From Cytophagales bacterium (lineage in GTDB: Bacteria > Bacteroidota > Bacteroidia > Cytophagales > Cyclobacteriaceae): DNA of 64,000 nucleotides. The stretch is taken from the NCBI GenBank assembly GCA_033344775.1, contig JAWPMT010000007.1, positions 372,001-436,000 of the forward strand, in the 5' to 3' direction. The stretch's first letter is position 1; each line of letters opens with the position of its first letter. Below the pieces are notes generated by a model. That model made no database searches. It saw only the letters and a list, made by a program, of their open reading frames with translations, and was not told the DNA's origin. Both the position numbers and the translations under genes were made by a program. Shown here in pieces: positions 8,575-17,658 of this stretch.

Positions 8575-11208
8575 TCATTCATTCTTCAAAATCGAAGTAG
8601 GATTCACAACCATCACACGGTACACCTGAAAGGCAAGTGTAGCGACTGAAACCGTAAGCATAATGGCCAAAGCTAGAAGCGGGAATCCTGGTCCAAGCGA
8701 AATCGCATAAGCAAAATTGGCCAGCCACTTCTCCATGAAAAAATAGACGATCGGTATCGCTCCAAGTGTAGCGAATACCACCAACAGCAGGAATTGCCGA
8801 CTCACCAATCGAGTGATCTGTTTCAGGTCTGCACCCAATACCCTGCGAATACCTATTTGTTTCAGATTCAGGTCGATGTTAACCGATGAAATGCCGAATA
8901 GCCCTAGAATGGCGATAAAAATAGCCAGGCCAGTGAATACCTTGAGCAGTGTCGCATATTCTTGTTCCTTCCCGTACATGGATTGCAGTTGCTCATCCAG
9001 GAAGCGATAATCCAACGGATAATTTCCTCCTGGAAAAACTTCACTCCATTTCAAATCGATTTTCCGCAGCACCTGACTGATGTCTGGGCTATCATACCTT
9101 ATCAACACATTTCTGGGTACTCCCAACCACATGACCAGGGCCATTGGACCAATTTGGTGGTGCAGGCTTTTGTAATGGAAGTTCTTATACACACCAATGA
9201 TCTCGAATTCATTTCCGGCGGTGAATATGACCTTTTCTCCAATAGGATTGTCAAAGCCTAATTTCTCCGACAATGTTTCGTTGATCATGATGGCTTGAGT
9301 CGAGTCTCCACCGATTTCTCGAGAGAAATAACGGCCTTCCAGTACTTCTAAATCAATGATGTTTTCGAATTCATAGTCCACTCCGAAATAGGCAGTTTGT
9401 AAGACTTCATCCGTACCCCAGGACCTTAGCCTGAGCGGATTGCTGCTGTTGCTGCCATCCAGATTGGGACCGTAGCTTGTTGAAACGATTTCAGGTACTT
9501 CGCTTAAGGCATTGACAAATGCATCACGTTTATGGTGCATGGCTTCACCCCTAAATTTGGCCACGATGACTCCTTCATGATTGTATCCTAATTCCTTTTC
9601 GGAAAAAAAGGAAAGCTGTTTGATCACCACAAAGCTCACCATGATTAATGCCGCTGAAATCCCGAATTGTAGAAGCAACACCAGATTTGCTGGAGAGAAT
9701 TTGGAGCTACGTCGCCATAATTTTTGCTGGAGTAATGAAAGTGTGGAATAGATGGATAAAGACCCTCCTAAAAGTAATCCGCTGCATAGGGTGAACAATC
9801 CTATAATGCCCAAGGAGAAAGTGAGCATCGGGATCAGACCCGAAAGCGTGAAAGGAGGTAAAAGGTCCAATGATTCGTTGGTGATCCAAATGATTAGCCA
9901 GGCCGCTATTGCAGCCAATGATAGTAAAAGAAAGGATTCAGTTGCCATTTGGTGGATCAGTCGTCTTTTTGAAGCTCCGAATACTTTTCTTACTCCGATT
10001 TCTCTTGTACGTGTGCGGATCAACGCCACCGAAATATTGTAATAATTGAAGAAGGCGATTACCAGAATGAGTACGGCAACAATGGCTAAATTTCTGAGAT
10101 TTTCCGGATCATTCACGCGGTATAGCCCTCCTTGCGGATTAGGAAGGTGGCCGGAGTACAGATATGCATCGGCTAAAGGTTGTAATTCATAAGCTACCTG
10201 GGTTCCGGAAGGTGGTCGGTCATTGCGAGCCACAGCGACCTGGATCATTTTTTGTCGGACCGAATTCAAATTAGCTCCGGGAGTAAGTTTCACATAGGTG
10301 GGGAATCCTAGCCAACGCCAGCTGGTAATAGGTTCTAAACCTCCAGGTCCAGGTTGATAGGTATCGAAGGAGATCAGAAAATCAAATTTCAGATGGGATT
10401 GTTGCGACGGGTCCTGAATCACTCCAATCACTTTTAGATCGATAGAGTTATCGTAAGTAATGATCTTTCCAATAGGGTTTTTTCGTCCGAAATATTTCTC
10501 AGCAATAGATTCCGTAAGAACAATGGTATTGATGGTAGCCAGTGCCCCGTCTTCGTTTCCTGTTAACCATTCATAGGAAAACATCTCCAGAAAAGAAGGG
10601 TCGGCAAAGAAGACCCGATCCTCATAAAAGGACTTGTCCTCATGATGCATTTGCACACTGTAGGCATATCTCAATCGTGCAGATTGAAGCACCTCAGGGA
10701 CGGCTTCTTCGAATGCCGGGCCTGCGGCTGGAGGAATCAACGGATAGTCAATATTGCCAGAGGCACGTTCATAATGAATGCTCACCCGATGGATCTGCTC
10801 ATGTTGGGTATTGAAGGTGTCAAAGTTCAATTCATGATTCAGGTACAGGATAATACTCAGGATGCTTGTAAGTCCCAGAACCAGGCCAAATAGATTGATC
10901 ATGAAATATATGCGGTGCCTGCCAAATGTGCGATAACCCACCTTGAAATAATTGAGCAGTAATGCTGAAGCCAAGCGAGATACTTGACGTTTTTCGTGGT
11001 ATTGCAAAGAAATTTCTTGAAGATCAGCATAGTGCTCCTTCAAAATTTTATCAAAAGCACCTGCTTCAGATAAGCCGTTTTTGATGTGTGCTTCAAGTGT
11101 CATTCGGAAATGATCTTCCAATTCTGAAAGATCACCTTCTTCGAAATTTCCTGATTTCATCAACGATTGCTTCCATTGCGTAAGGGCTAATTCCAGATTG
11201 AAGCTCAT
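8575..11208 (-). CDS. FtsX/MacB-type ABC transporter permease with N-terminal permease prefix domain
   Basis: An 877-residue inner-membrane permease of an ABC exporter or mechanotransmission system. Order: a cytoplasmic helical prefix domain (about 1-75), a first membrane helix (INLFGLVLGLTSILSIILY), a large periplasmic MacB core domain, three FtsX-type helices, then a second copy of periplasmic domain plus three helices ending near the C-terminus (VMVVNPTSILKNE). The two-copy arrangement and length of 800-900 residues are typical for Bacteroidota. I place the start at 11208, where ATGA overlaps the padR stop; an upstream in-frame ATG at 11265 would lie inside padR. No ATPase gene is adjacent, so a partner must be encoded elsewhere. 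Confidence 0.88.
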   Translation of the reverse strand: MSFNLELALTQWKQSLMKSGNFEEGDLSELEDHFRMTLEAHIKNGLSEAGAFDKILKEHYADLQEISLQYHEKRQVSRLASALLLNYFKVGYRTFGRHRIYFMINLFGLVLGLTSILSIILYLNHELNFDTFNTQHEQIHRVSIHYERASGNIDYPLIPPAAGPAFEEAVPEVLQSARLRYAYSVQMHHEDKSFYEDRVFFADPSFLEMFSYEWLTGNEDGALATINTIVLTESIAEKYFGRKNPIGKIITYDNSIDLKVIGVIQDPSQQSHLKFDFLISFDTYQPGPGGLEPITSWRWLGFPTYVKLTPGANLNSVRQKMIQVAVARNDRPPSGTQVAYELQPLADAYLYSGHLPNPQGGLYRVNDPENLRNLAIVAVLILVIAFFNYYNISVALIRTRTREIGVRKVFGASKRRLIHQMATESFLLLSLAAIAAWLIIWITNESLDLLPPFTLSGLIPMLTFSLGIIGLFTLCSGLLLGGSLSIYSTLSLLQQKLWRRSSKFSPANLVLLLQFGISAALIMVSFVVIKQLSFFSEKELGYNHEGVIVAKFRGEAMHHKRDAFVNALSEVPEIVSTSYGPNLDGSNSSNPLRLRSWGTDEVLQTAYFGVDYEFENIIDLEVLEGRYFSREIGGDSTQAIMINETLSEKLGFDNPIGEKVIFTAGNEFEIIGVYKNFHYKSLHHQIGPMALVMWLGVPRNVLIRYDSPDISQVLRKIDLKWSEVFPGGNYPLDYRFLDEQLQSMYGKEQEYATLLKVFTGLAIFIAILGLFGISSVNIDLNLKQIGIRRVLGADLKQITRLVSRQFLLLVVFATLGAIPIVYFFMEKWLANFAYAISLGPGFPLLALAIMLTVSVATLAFQVYRVMVVNPTSILKNE

Positions 11209-11543
11209 AACTGAGAAGGGTTTAGGTTCCACATTCGGATCAAGACACTCATCATTTCGGTCCATTCAGACTGCTTTTCTGTCAATAAGGTACGTCCTGA
11301 TGGCGTGATGACGTAATACTTTCGTTTGCGACCATTTTCAAGGATTCGCCATTGTGCGTGGATGTGGTTGTTTCGTTCCAGCCGATGTAAGACGGGATAA
11401 AGCATGGGTTCACTCCATTCCAGTGTACCACCGGAAAAGTCTTTCACTTTGCGGATGATCTCATAACCGTAGTTTTCTCCCTGAAGCAAAATGGAAAGGA
11501 TAATTGGGACGGTAGAAGCCCCGATCATTTCTTTTGAAAGCAT
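11205..11543 (-). CDS. PadR family transcriptional regulator
   Basis: A 112-residue winged-helix regulator. The N-terminal winged helix carries the family pattern ILSILLQGENYGYEIIRK and MLYPVLHRLERNNHI, and the C-terminal part has RKYYVITPSGRTLL. PadR proteins coupled to permeases with a prefix domain usually repress their own operon. The gene overlaps the permease by four bases (ATGA), showing co-translation. A long palindrome begins directly at its start codon and is the likely operator. Confidence 0.92.
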   Translation of the reverse strand: MLSKEMIGASTVPIILSILLQGENYGYEIIRKVKDFSGGTLEWSEPMLYPVLHRLERNNHIHAQWRILENGRKRKYYVITPSGRTLLTEKQSEWTEMMSVLIRMWNLNPSQL

Positions 11544-11584
11544 ACTTAATACTGTTAGGTATTTTACCTAATACGATTAAGTAT
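11542..11584 (-). promoter_or_regulatory. Nested 43-bp palindrome, probable PadR operator
   Basis: Two inverted repeats share the same centre (11563): the inner TTAGGTA-TTT-TACCTAA (11555-11571) and the outer ATACTTAAT (11542-11550) with ATTAAGTAT (11576-11584). Only three of the 20 base pairs in the whole palindrome fail to match. It begins inside the start codon of padR. The simplest reading is an operator for autoregulation by the PadR protein; a hairpin in the mRNA leader is an alternative. Confidence 0.65.
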
Positions 11585-11607
11585 AGATTGGGTTTGGTTT
11601 TTAGTAG

Positions 11608-12036
11608 TTATTCTTTGGCCACCTTCAGCATTAATGTCAGGAGTGGACTTAATTTTTCATTGGGAGATTCATCGTCGAAATAGTGGTCCAATTGATTTTC
11701 TGCTGTCTTGATGATGATTTGTGAGTGCCTGGCACCATCGAAAGCCCGGTTATTCGTTGGGGATTCCAAACGGTTAAAATCAAGTTGACCAAGTGAGGTC
11801 AGTATTTGTCCTAAGTGCTTTTTCTCTTTTCGCTTCAAACACGCATGGGATTCTTCAGAACTGCCACTTCTTCGATTTCCGCTTTGGTAGTGCACCGAAT
11901 CCGGAGTGATTCTGATCTCCTGGTAGTCCCCAGAACGAGCCTGACTCTGGAAAATGATTTCTGACCAGTTTTCCAGGGATTGTGCTCCTGCAGTTCCTGT
12001 CAGAAGAAGAATAACTAAAGAGATCGTCAATCGCAT
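11608..12036 (-). CDS. Secreted protein of unknown function
   Basis: A 142-residue protein with a signal peptide (MRLTISLVILLLTGTAGAQ, cleavage after AQ near residue 19). The mature part has a charged region and a motif-poor C-terminus (LLTLMLKVAKE). It lies between the padR region and the metalloprotease on the same strand, but a strong terminator separates it from the latter. I do not recognise the family. Confidence 0.7.
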   Translation of the reverse strand: MRLTISLVILLLTGTAGAQSLENWSEIIFQSQARSGDYQEIRITPDSVHYQSGNRRSGSSEESHACLKRKEKKHLGQILTSLGQLDFNRLESPTNNRAFDGARHSQIIIKTAENQLDHYFDDESPNEKLSPLLTLMLKVAKE

Positions 12037-12063
12037 GTCGAATTTGTTGCTTTAAAATAAAGA

Positions 12064-12089
12064 AAAAAGGGGCTCGAGCGCCCCTTTTT
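12064..12089 (-). terminator. Rho-independent terminator after the metalloprotease gene
   Basis: Stem AAAAAGGGG / CCCCTTTTT with loop CTCGAGCG, located 20 bases downstream of the metalloprotease stop. The A and T tracts make it usable on both strands. Confidence 0.8.
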
Positions 12090-12108
12090 AAACTTCTATT
12101 GATGCTAA

Positions 12109-15100
12109 TTATTGCTTCAGGATCTTCATTGTTCTCACCTGATCTGCAGCTACTACTTTCAGGATATAGATTCCTGGATTCAGAGCAGACATATCAAATT
12201 CATCTTGTCCGATTCCCTTACCAATTACCTGTCCTGATAAAGAGATCAAGCTGACGTGAGCGTCTTCGGGAACACCTACCACATTCAACATTTCACTGAC
12301 GGGGTTAGGGTAAACAGTGATTTCGGATAGATCGATCACAGGCAATTCTTCCTCGACAGGAGTTTCGACGATGGTATTTGTTGATCTTGAAGTACTGGTT
12401 GTACACCCTGTGATTACTACATCGTCAATATAAACCCAATCACTGTTGCCAGATGCATCACAACGGAAACGTAGACGAGTATTTGATGTGAAAGGGCCCT
12501 GGATGGTTACCGCATCATTTTCTCGTACATTGTTCACAAACTCGTCGCCCTGATTCCACTCTTCGACAATGGTATAGGAAGATCCTCCATTGGTTGAAAC
12601 TTGCAACCAGAAGTCTTCATTGGCATTATCCATGCTGCGGGCCAGGTAACTGAACGAAACGGTAATTTCTTCGAATGAAGACAGGTCGAGGTTGTCGGTA
12701 GTCATCACGGAAGTGGAAGTATTGTCACGCAAACGAATGCTGTACGTTCCATTTGAATACTGTGCATCATTGGCACTTCTTCGACAATCAGAACCTCCAT
12801 CATTCCAGATGCCAAATCCGCTTTCGAAATCATTGGAATTTACGGTGACATTTGTACAACTTCCGACATCCGCGGTTGTCACACCAGTGGACGCCTGACC
12901 TGAAGTATTGCCTGCTGCATCGTAGGCTTCAACAGCTACCGTGTAAGAGGTATTGGCGCTCAATCCGCTGAATGAATAGTTGGTTGTGGCCGAAGTACCA
13001 TCCAGAGAACCATTCAGGTAAACGTTGTAGCCATTCACTCCAACATTATCTGTAGAAGCCGTCCAGGAAATGTCAAACGAGGAAGCCGTGATGTTGGCGG
13101 AAGCCAGGTTTGTCGGTGTAGAAGGAGCCTGCGTATCAGGTGTTCCTCCTACAATATTAACGGTGTAATCTTCCACCTCTCCATACGTAAACGACTCACA
13201 AGGCGTAGGAATGCCATTGTACTTCAAGGAAACCCGCATTCTGGTTACGCCCTGTGTGGCAGAAGCAGGAACGGTAAATGAACCGGATACCGGAGTAGCC
13301 TGAGTCGGGCTTTGGCTGAAGATCTGCTCACCAGCATCCTCAAAATCGCCATCTTTGTTGTAATCAATCCAGGCAGCATATCCTTCGGAGTAAATCGTAC
13401 CTGTCCAGGTAGGAGTGACAGAAATGTTGTAGGAAGTATTCAGGGTCAGGTCCGTAGATATCGAAGTGAAATCTGTGTAACCACTGGGGTCTACTCCGGA
13501 TGAATTATTGATTGATCCGACCTGAACGTTACCAATATACTCGTCGCTTACATTGTTGCCATTAGAACTACAGTAGTTCAATTGTACTTCTGTCGTGGTG
13601 AAATTCGCCGAAGCAGAATAAGCAGAGTTACTTCCACCTGAACAAGCACTTCTTACTTGCGCTTCATAGGTTGTCAAAGCAGTAAGTGAAGTCAAGGTGA
13701 GCGCATTCCCTCCAGAAGGTACTACCGTCCACGTCGAGGTTCCGGTTTCACGATACCGAACATCATATGTAGCTCCTGAAACGGCATTCCAGTTTAGATT
13801 AGCCGTACTGGCAGTAACACCAGAAGCAGCCAGCCCCGTTGGTGTAGTTGCTGTACATGGTATGGCTCCTTCGATAGAGAAGTTCGCATTGGAAATATCG
13901 TAGAAAATATTGTCTGCTGCTTCTACCATGATTCGACAGTTAGTAGAAACATTATTAGGAACGGTAATGGATTGCGATCCGTCATTAGGCGTGTTGGCAG
14001 CCAGGGTGATCGGATAAGTCAATCCGCCATCTGTACTCAAAAGGATGTTGACATTGGCACAGCTGACTGGTGCTGAGCTGGTTCCGGCTACATCCCAGGT
14101 CACTGTCTGGCTTTGGCCCACATTCCAGGTTACCGAAGTATTAGGTGCATTTACTACGAAAGGTCCTGCACTGCCATTCACTGTGACCGTCATCAAGTCA
14201 TCATTCGTCTGTCCGCCACCCGCTGCATTGTCACGAACGGTCAGTGCAAATTCCATGGTTCGAGCCACTGAAGGCACAACTTCCCAGGTTGGTGAGAGGT
14301 TACCTGCAATGACATCATTCAAATTAGGCATGTATCGATTTGGCGAAGTGGTGCCTTCTATAGATCGGAATAGTGGGCCTTGCGTCCAGGTGGACGCTGG
14401 GGAGCCGTTTCCAGGAGCGCGCTCAGGATCATTTTGTTCCCAGCAATAGGTCAGGACATCCCCATCAGGGTCGGTACCTGCTCCGCGCAATACGAAAGCA
14501 GTAGATCTTGGAATCGTGTAATCTGCTCCTGCATTGGCGGTAGGAGGGTTGTTTGACAGGTTGATTTCCTGTGCACAGCCCGAACTCACACCATTTTGTA
14601 TGTTATTCGAAATGTCACGGATATTCACATAGGCAAAATAAGCGTCACTGTTGCTCTGTACGTTGGAAGAACAAATACCTGCATATCCCATGATGGTAGA
14701 CCCACTGGCAGGCTCTACTTCGGTTGAACCACTTCCACTTCTGGAACAAGTGTTCATGACGTGATAGCCTCCAAACTGGTGCCCCATCTCATGAGCGACG
14801 TAATCAATATCAAATGGATCTCCAGTAGGATTGGTCCTGGCAGTAAATGCACTTCCTTTTGAACCTGAGGTACAAACACAGCCAATACATCCTGCATTAC
14901 CATTGTCCTGAGTAGAAAGGAAAAGGTGTCCAATGTCATAATTCGCATCACCAATGGCATTGTCAATGACCGTCTGCGTGGTATTATTAAATTCATTGTT
15001 CCAGGGATCAGAATTTGTAGCTCCGAAATAGATGATCTGATCGTTATTGGGAACAATCTCCATGGTAATGGCCAGGTCTCTTTCGTAGACACCATTCACG

Positions 15101-15813
15101 CGGGTCATGGTCACGTTCATCTGTGCCAGGATATTGGCCGTTTTTTGAGCGTCCGTTCCTGAGCCTGCAAAAATATTTCCGTAATCAGCTGTACAAGCGA
15201 TGGCCAGGCGGTACTTCCTGAGCTTGCTGTCATTGGTTTTATTCGCATGATCATGACCTTTATGGTCATCGTCCATGGACTTGACCTCAGAATCTACCAG
15301 GCATTGAAAGTCCTCTTCTTCTCTGCTAAGAGAACTTCGGCTATACACTTTGTAGACTTTCTTGTCGGCAGTATGAGGATCTATATAAGACATATTTGTC
15401 TTTCCCGACATGACCATTCCGTGGAAACCCAGTTGGGAAACACTGAATCGGATCGTTGCGGAAGGGTCATCGATTCCTTTTCCTGCATAGGATTTGATAC
15501 CTGGGTATTTTGCTTGCAGATCAGGATGAAGGGTATTGGTTTCCATGATGGTATACCGCTCAAAAACACCAGTTACAGAGGGAAATTGAATGGTCACTTC
15601 TCTGGATGCGAACTTACCTCTGACAGGCGAGCCTTGTAATGAAGCATTTAACCCGGCAAGGTCAAGTTCATATAAATCAAAAGAGGAAGGCATTTCCTTT
15701 GGAACGATCACTCTCTGATTTGACTTGACGGAATTAGTTCTTTGCCAATGCTGTGCATTTACAGCAAAAGCGCAGGTAGTCAAAAGACAGACTACCGCAA
15801 GTAATCTTAACAT
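12109..15813 (-). CDS. Secreted reprolysin-type zinc metalloprotease with FN3 domains and T9SS sorting domain
   Basis: A 1234-residue secreted protease. Order: signal peptide (residues 1-20, ending VNAQ), propeptide (about 20-190), zinc-protease domain with HEMGHQFGGYH at residues 341-351 (zinc ligands H341, H345, H351 and catalytic E342) and a downstream STIMGYAG Met-turn, an Ig/PKD-like region, fibronectin type III domain (about 650-745), a GEVEDY domain (about 755-890), a second FN3 (about 895-985), a galactose-binding/MAM-like region with EDFWLQVSTNGG (about 990-1140), and a type IX secretion C-terminal domain (about 1165-1234, YPNPVSEMLNV, ending MKILKQ). It should be exported by the T9SS and attached to or released from the cell surface. 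It has its own promoter and terminator. Confidence 0.93.
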   Translation of the reverse strand: MLRLLAVVCLLTTCAFAVNAQHWQRTNSVKSNQRVIVPKEMPSSFDLYELDLAGLNASLQGSPVRGKFASREVTIQFPSVTGVFERYTIMETNTLHPDLQAKYPGIKSYAGKGIDDPSATIRFSVSQLGFHGMVMSGKTNMSYIDPHTADKKVYKVYSRSSLSREEEDFQCLVDSEVKSMDDDHKGHDHANKTNDSKLRKYRLAIACTADYGNIFAGSGTDAQKTANILAQMNVTMTRVNGVYERDLAITMEIVPNNDQIIYFGATNSDPWNNEFNNTTQTVIDNAIGDANYDIGHLFLSTQDNGNAGCIGCVCTSGSKGSAFTARTNPTGDPFDIDYVAHEMGHQFGGYHVMNTCSRSGSGSTEVEPASGSTIMGYAGICSSNVQSNSDAYFAYVNIRDISNNIQNGVSSGCAQEINLSNNPPTANAGADYTIPRSTAFVLRGAGTDPDGDVLTYCWEQNDPERAPGNGSPASTWTQGPLFRSIEGTTSPNRYMPNLNDVIAGNLSPTWEVVPSVARTMEFALTVRDNAAGGGQTNDDLMTVTVNGSAGPFVVNAPNTSVTWNVGQSQTVTWDVAGTSSAPVSCANVNILLSTDGGLTYPITLAANTPNDGSQSITVPNNVSTNCRIMVEAADNIFYDISNANFSIEGAIPCTATTPTGLAASGVTASTANLNWNAVSGATYDVRYRETGTSTWTVVPSGGNALTLTSLTALTTYEAQVRSACSGGSNSAYSASANFTTTEVQLNYCSSNGNNVSDEYIGNVQVGSINNSSGVDPSGYTDFTSISTDLTLNTSYNISVTPTWTGTIYSEGYAAWIDYNKDGDFEDAGEQIFSQSPTQATPVSGSFTVPASATQGVTRMRVSLKYNGIPTPCESFTYGEVEDYTVNIVGGTPDTQAPSTPTNLASANITASSFDISWTASTDNVGVNGYNVYLNGSLDGTSATTNYSFSGLSANTSYTVAVEAYDAAGNTSGQASTGVTTADVGSCTNVTVNSNDFESGFGIWNDGGSDCRRSANDAQYSNGTYSIRLRDNTSTSVMTTDNLDLSSFEEITVSFSYLARSMDNANEDFWLQVSTNGGSSYTIVEEWNQGDEFVNNVRENDAVTIQGPFTSNTRLRFRCDASGNSDWVYIDDVVITGCTTSTSRSTNTIVETPVEEELPVIDLSEITVYPNPVSEMLNVVGVPEDAHVSLISLSGQVIGKGIGQDEFDMSALNPGIYILKVVAADQVRTMKILKQ

Positions 15814-15846
15814 GTTCAGTAAAAATTAAAGGTTGATTTAAAAAAG

Positions 15847-15876
15847 TAAATCTAGAAGAAATATTTGTTTATGCAA
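15847..15876 (-). promoter_or_regulatory. Bacteroidota-type promoter of the metalloprotease gene
   Basis: On the minus strand: TTG (15876-15874), 19 bases, then TAGATTTA (15854-15847), one mismatch from the TTG-N19-TAnnTTTG consensus of the Bacteroidota housekeeping sigma factor. It lies about 35 bases before the start codon. Confidence 0.6.
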
Positions 15877-16015
15877 CAATATCCAGCAATTCCAATCGGT
15901 CAATTTCGAGAGATGTAAGATTATTCTGCAATTAATCGAACGGCGATAATTTATTTTGTTGAAAATGTTTCAGCACTTAACGTGAAGGGGTCTTTGAAAT
16001 AACTAAGTTTTAGGA

Positions 16016-16258
16016 TTAGAGACTATTCTTTTCAGCCAGGTACCTCACCCTGCAAACTACCGCTTCTCCGAAGAAGCATAATCCGGCATTGAATACGATC
16101 AAAGAGCCGGTCCCGGCCAAAACCCAGTCCATGGTAGCAGCACCACTTTGTTTTAGCCCGAAGGATTCTGTTACGAAGCATAAACCAGCACCTACCAGGA
16201 CCAATCCCAGGGGTGCATAAAGAAGCCATTTGCGGTAGTATTTACTTTTAGTAGCCAT
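16016..16258 (-). CDS. Small two-helix membrane protein
   Basis: An 80-residue protein with a basic N-terminus (MATKSKYYRKW) and two membrane helices (LYAPLGLVLVGAGLCFV and WVLAGTGSLIVFNAGLCFFG) followed by a short polar tail. Family unknown. It stands alone between two longer genes; the clear start and membrane topology support a real gene. Confidence 0.65.
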   Translation of the reverse strand: MATKSKYYRKWLLYAPLGLVLVGAGLCFVTESFGLKQSGAATMDWVLAGTGSLIVFNAGLCFFGEAVVCRVRYLAEKNSL

Positions 16259-16421
16259 GAAAGACTAATCTCCATACGGAGGAAATTGTTTTCAGCCGCA
16301 CTAGATGATCTCAGCCTCAAGGCTGTAAGGAATTATACTACTCCATGTGCCTCCAGTCTTAAAATTCAATTCATCAAGCTGCGCCGAGCATTGAAGTTTT
16401 GTCCTAAACAAAGTGCAAAAC

Positions 16422-17570
16422 ATGGAACTACTTAAACCTATTTACTCGCGATTCATTTTTATGATTGTTTTCCTGGGGCTTATCAGACCTTTGATCGCCC
16501 AAAACCAGACGTTGCCCACAGTGGCCGTGCTTGGTGTTGAGAGCAATGGTATATCAAACAATGCAGATGCGGTCTCATACATGGTCAGGTTAGAGATCGA
16601 AAAGCTTAACGTCTATTACATTATGGACAAATATGATGTTGCAGAGGTGGCAGCTCAGAACAACATTGATGTGGCCAACTGCTTTGGGAAGAACTGCGTC
16701 ACAGCAGCTGGAAAATCACTGAATGTGGACAAAGTAATCTCAGGAAGCGTGGATCGTTTTGGTGAGAAGGTCATCATTTCCTTAAAGCTGTATGACGTAA
16801 ATACAGGAACTATTGAAAAACAAAGTGCGATGGAGTATCTCAATCTTCAAAGTGAAATCCAACGCATGATACGTGTCTCAGTCAAGAAATTGCTCAATGT
16901 TGATCCTGATCCTGCGGTCATGAATCTACTGGTCAATTATGACGTGCCGGTCGAAAACCCGCTCACCAAACTGTCTTTGAATGGTCCCAGAATGGGATTC
17001 TCTGTTCCTTTTGGGGAAACACAAGACATATTGACCTCAGAATTGAGTGAGGGTGGCTTTGACATGTACCCAGCCATGTTTCAGTTTGGCTGGCAGCAAG
17101 AAGAGCAATACCTAAGCGCAGGAAATTTTCAGGCTTTGATTGAGGGAATTCTCCTGTTTGGAGGGTTGGAGTCAGGAAGGCTCATTCCATCCCTGTCCAT
17201 TCTCAATGGATTTCGCTTTGGGAAAGCAGGCTGGGAATTTGGTTTTGGGCCTAGTTTTAGGATTGCGAAAGAGGCAAGGGGATTTATTGGCGACGGGAAC
17301 AATGGAACGATAGAAGGCCGGTGGTATTTGGAAGAGGAATTGGGTAGTCTAGGTGCTGTTCCGGATGATTCGTATTCAATTCGAGACCGATTAGACAGCC
17401 GGGGAGACCTTAAAGTTTCAGCTAATTTGATTTTTGCTGCTGGCAGGACTTTCCGCTCCGGATATTTGAATGTTCCTGTTAATGTATTTGTCTCGCCGCG
17501 AAAAGATGGTACGGTGGTGGGTCTTTCGTTTGGATTCAATATCCAGAAAAGGTCTAGTACTTCACCTTGA
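16422..17570 (+). CDS. Secreted protein with CsgG/LpoB-like N-terminal domain
   Basis: A 382-residue protein with a signal peptide ending in LIRPLIAQ. The first domain (about residues 28-165) reads TVAVLGVESNG, then VSYMVRLEIEKL, and VDKVISGSVDRFGEKVIISLKLYDVNTG, the pattern of CsgG/FlgO/LpoB-type periplasmic proteins. The C-terminal half is beta-rich with aromatic strands and may form a small barrel or a bound outer-membrane domain. I prefer ATG at 16422, which gives a proper signal peptide, over the in-frame GTG nine bases upstream. Role unknown; envelope localisation is likely. Confidence 0.72.
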   Translation: MELLKPIYSRFIFMIVFLGLIRPLIAQNQTLPTVAVLGVESNGISNNADAVSYMVRLEIEKLNVYYIMDKYDVAEVAAQNNIDVANCFGKNCVTAAGKSLNVDKVISGSVDRFGEKVIISLKLYDVNTGTIEKQSAMEYLNLQSEIQRMIRVSVKKLLNVDPDPAVMNLLVNYDVPVENPLTKLSLNGPRMGFSVPFGETQDILTSELSEGGFDMYPAMFQFGWQQEEQYLSAGNFQALIEGILLFGGLESGRLIPSLSILNGFRFGKAGWEFGFGPSFRIAKEARGFIGDGNNGTIEGRWYLEEELGSLGAVPDDSYSIRDRLDSRGDLKVSANLIFAAGRTFRSGYLNVPVNVFVSPRKDGTVVGLSFGFNIQKRSSTSP

Positions 17571-17607
17571 TTAGATAGGGTATAGGGCTTATCTAAAAAC
17601 CAACAAA

Positions 17608-17635
17608 AAACCCTCTTCATTGCTGAAGAGGGTTT
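17608..17635. terminator. Bidirectional terminator between the CsgG-like gene and dnaK
   Basis: A perfect 12-bp stem AAACCCTCTTCA / TGAAGAGGGTTT with loop TTGC lies between two convergent genes. The flanking A- and T-rich sequence allows termination on both strands. Confidence 0.85.
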
Positions 17636-17658
17636 GATTTATAACTAGGGAAATGGAT

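Noticed and set aside
14045-14449. A 134-codon plus-strand frame inside the metalloprotease
   Set aside because: A shadow of the domain-rich protease gene; no independent support.
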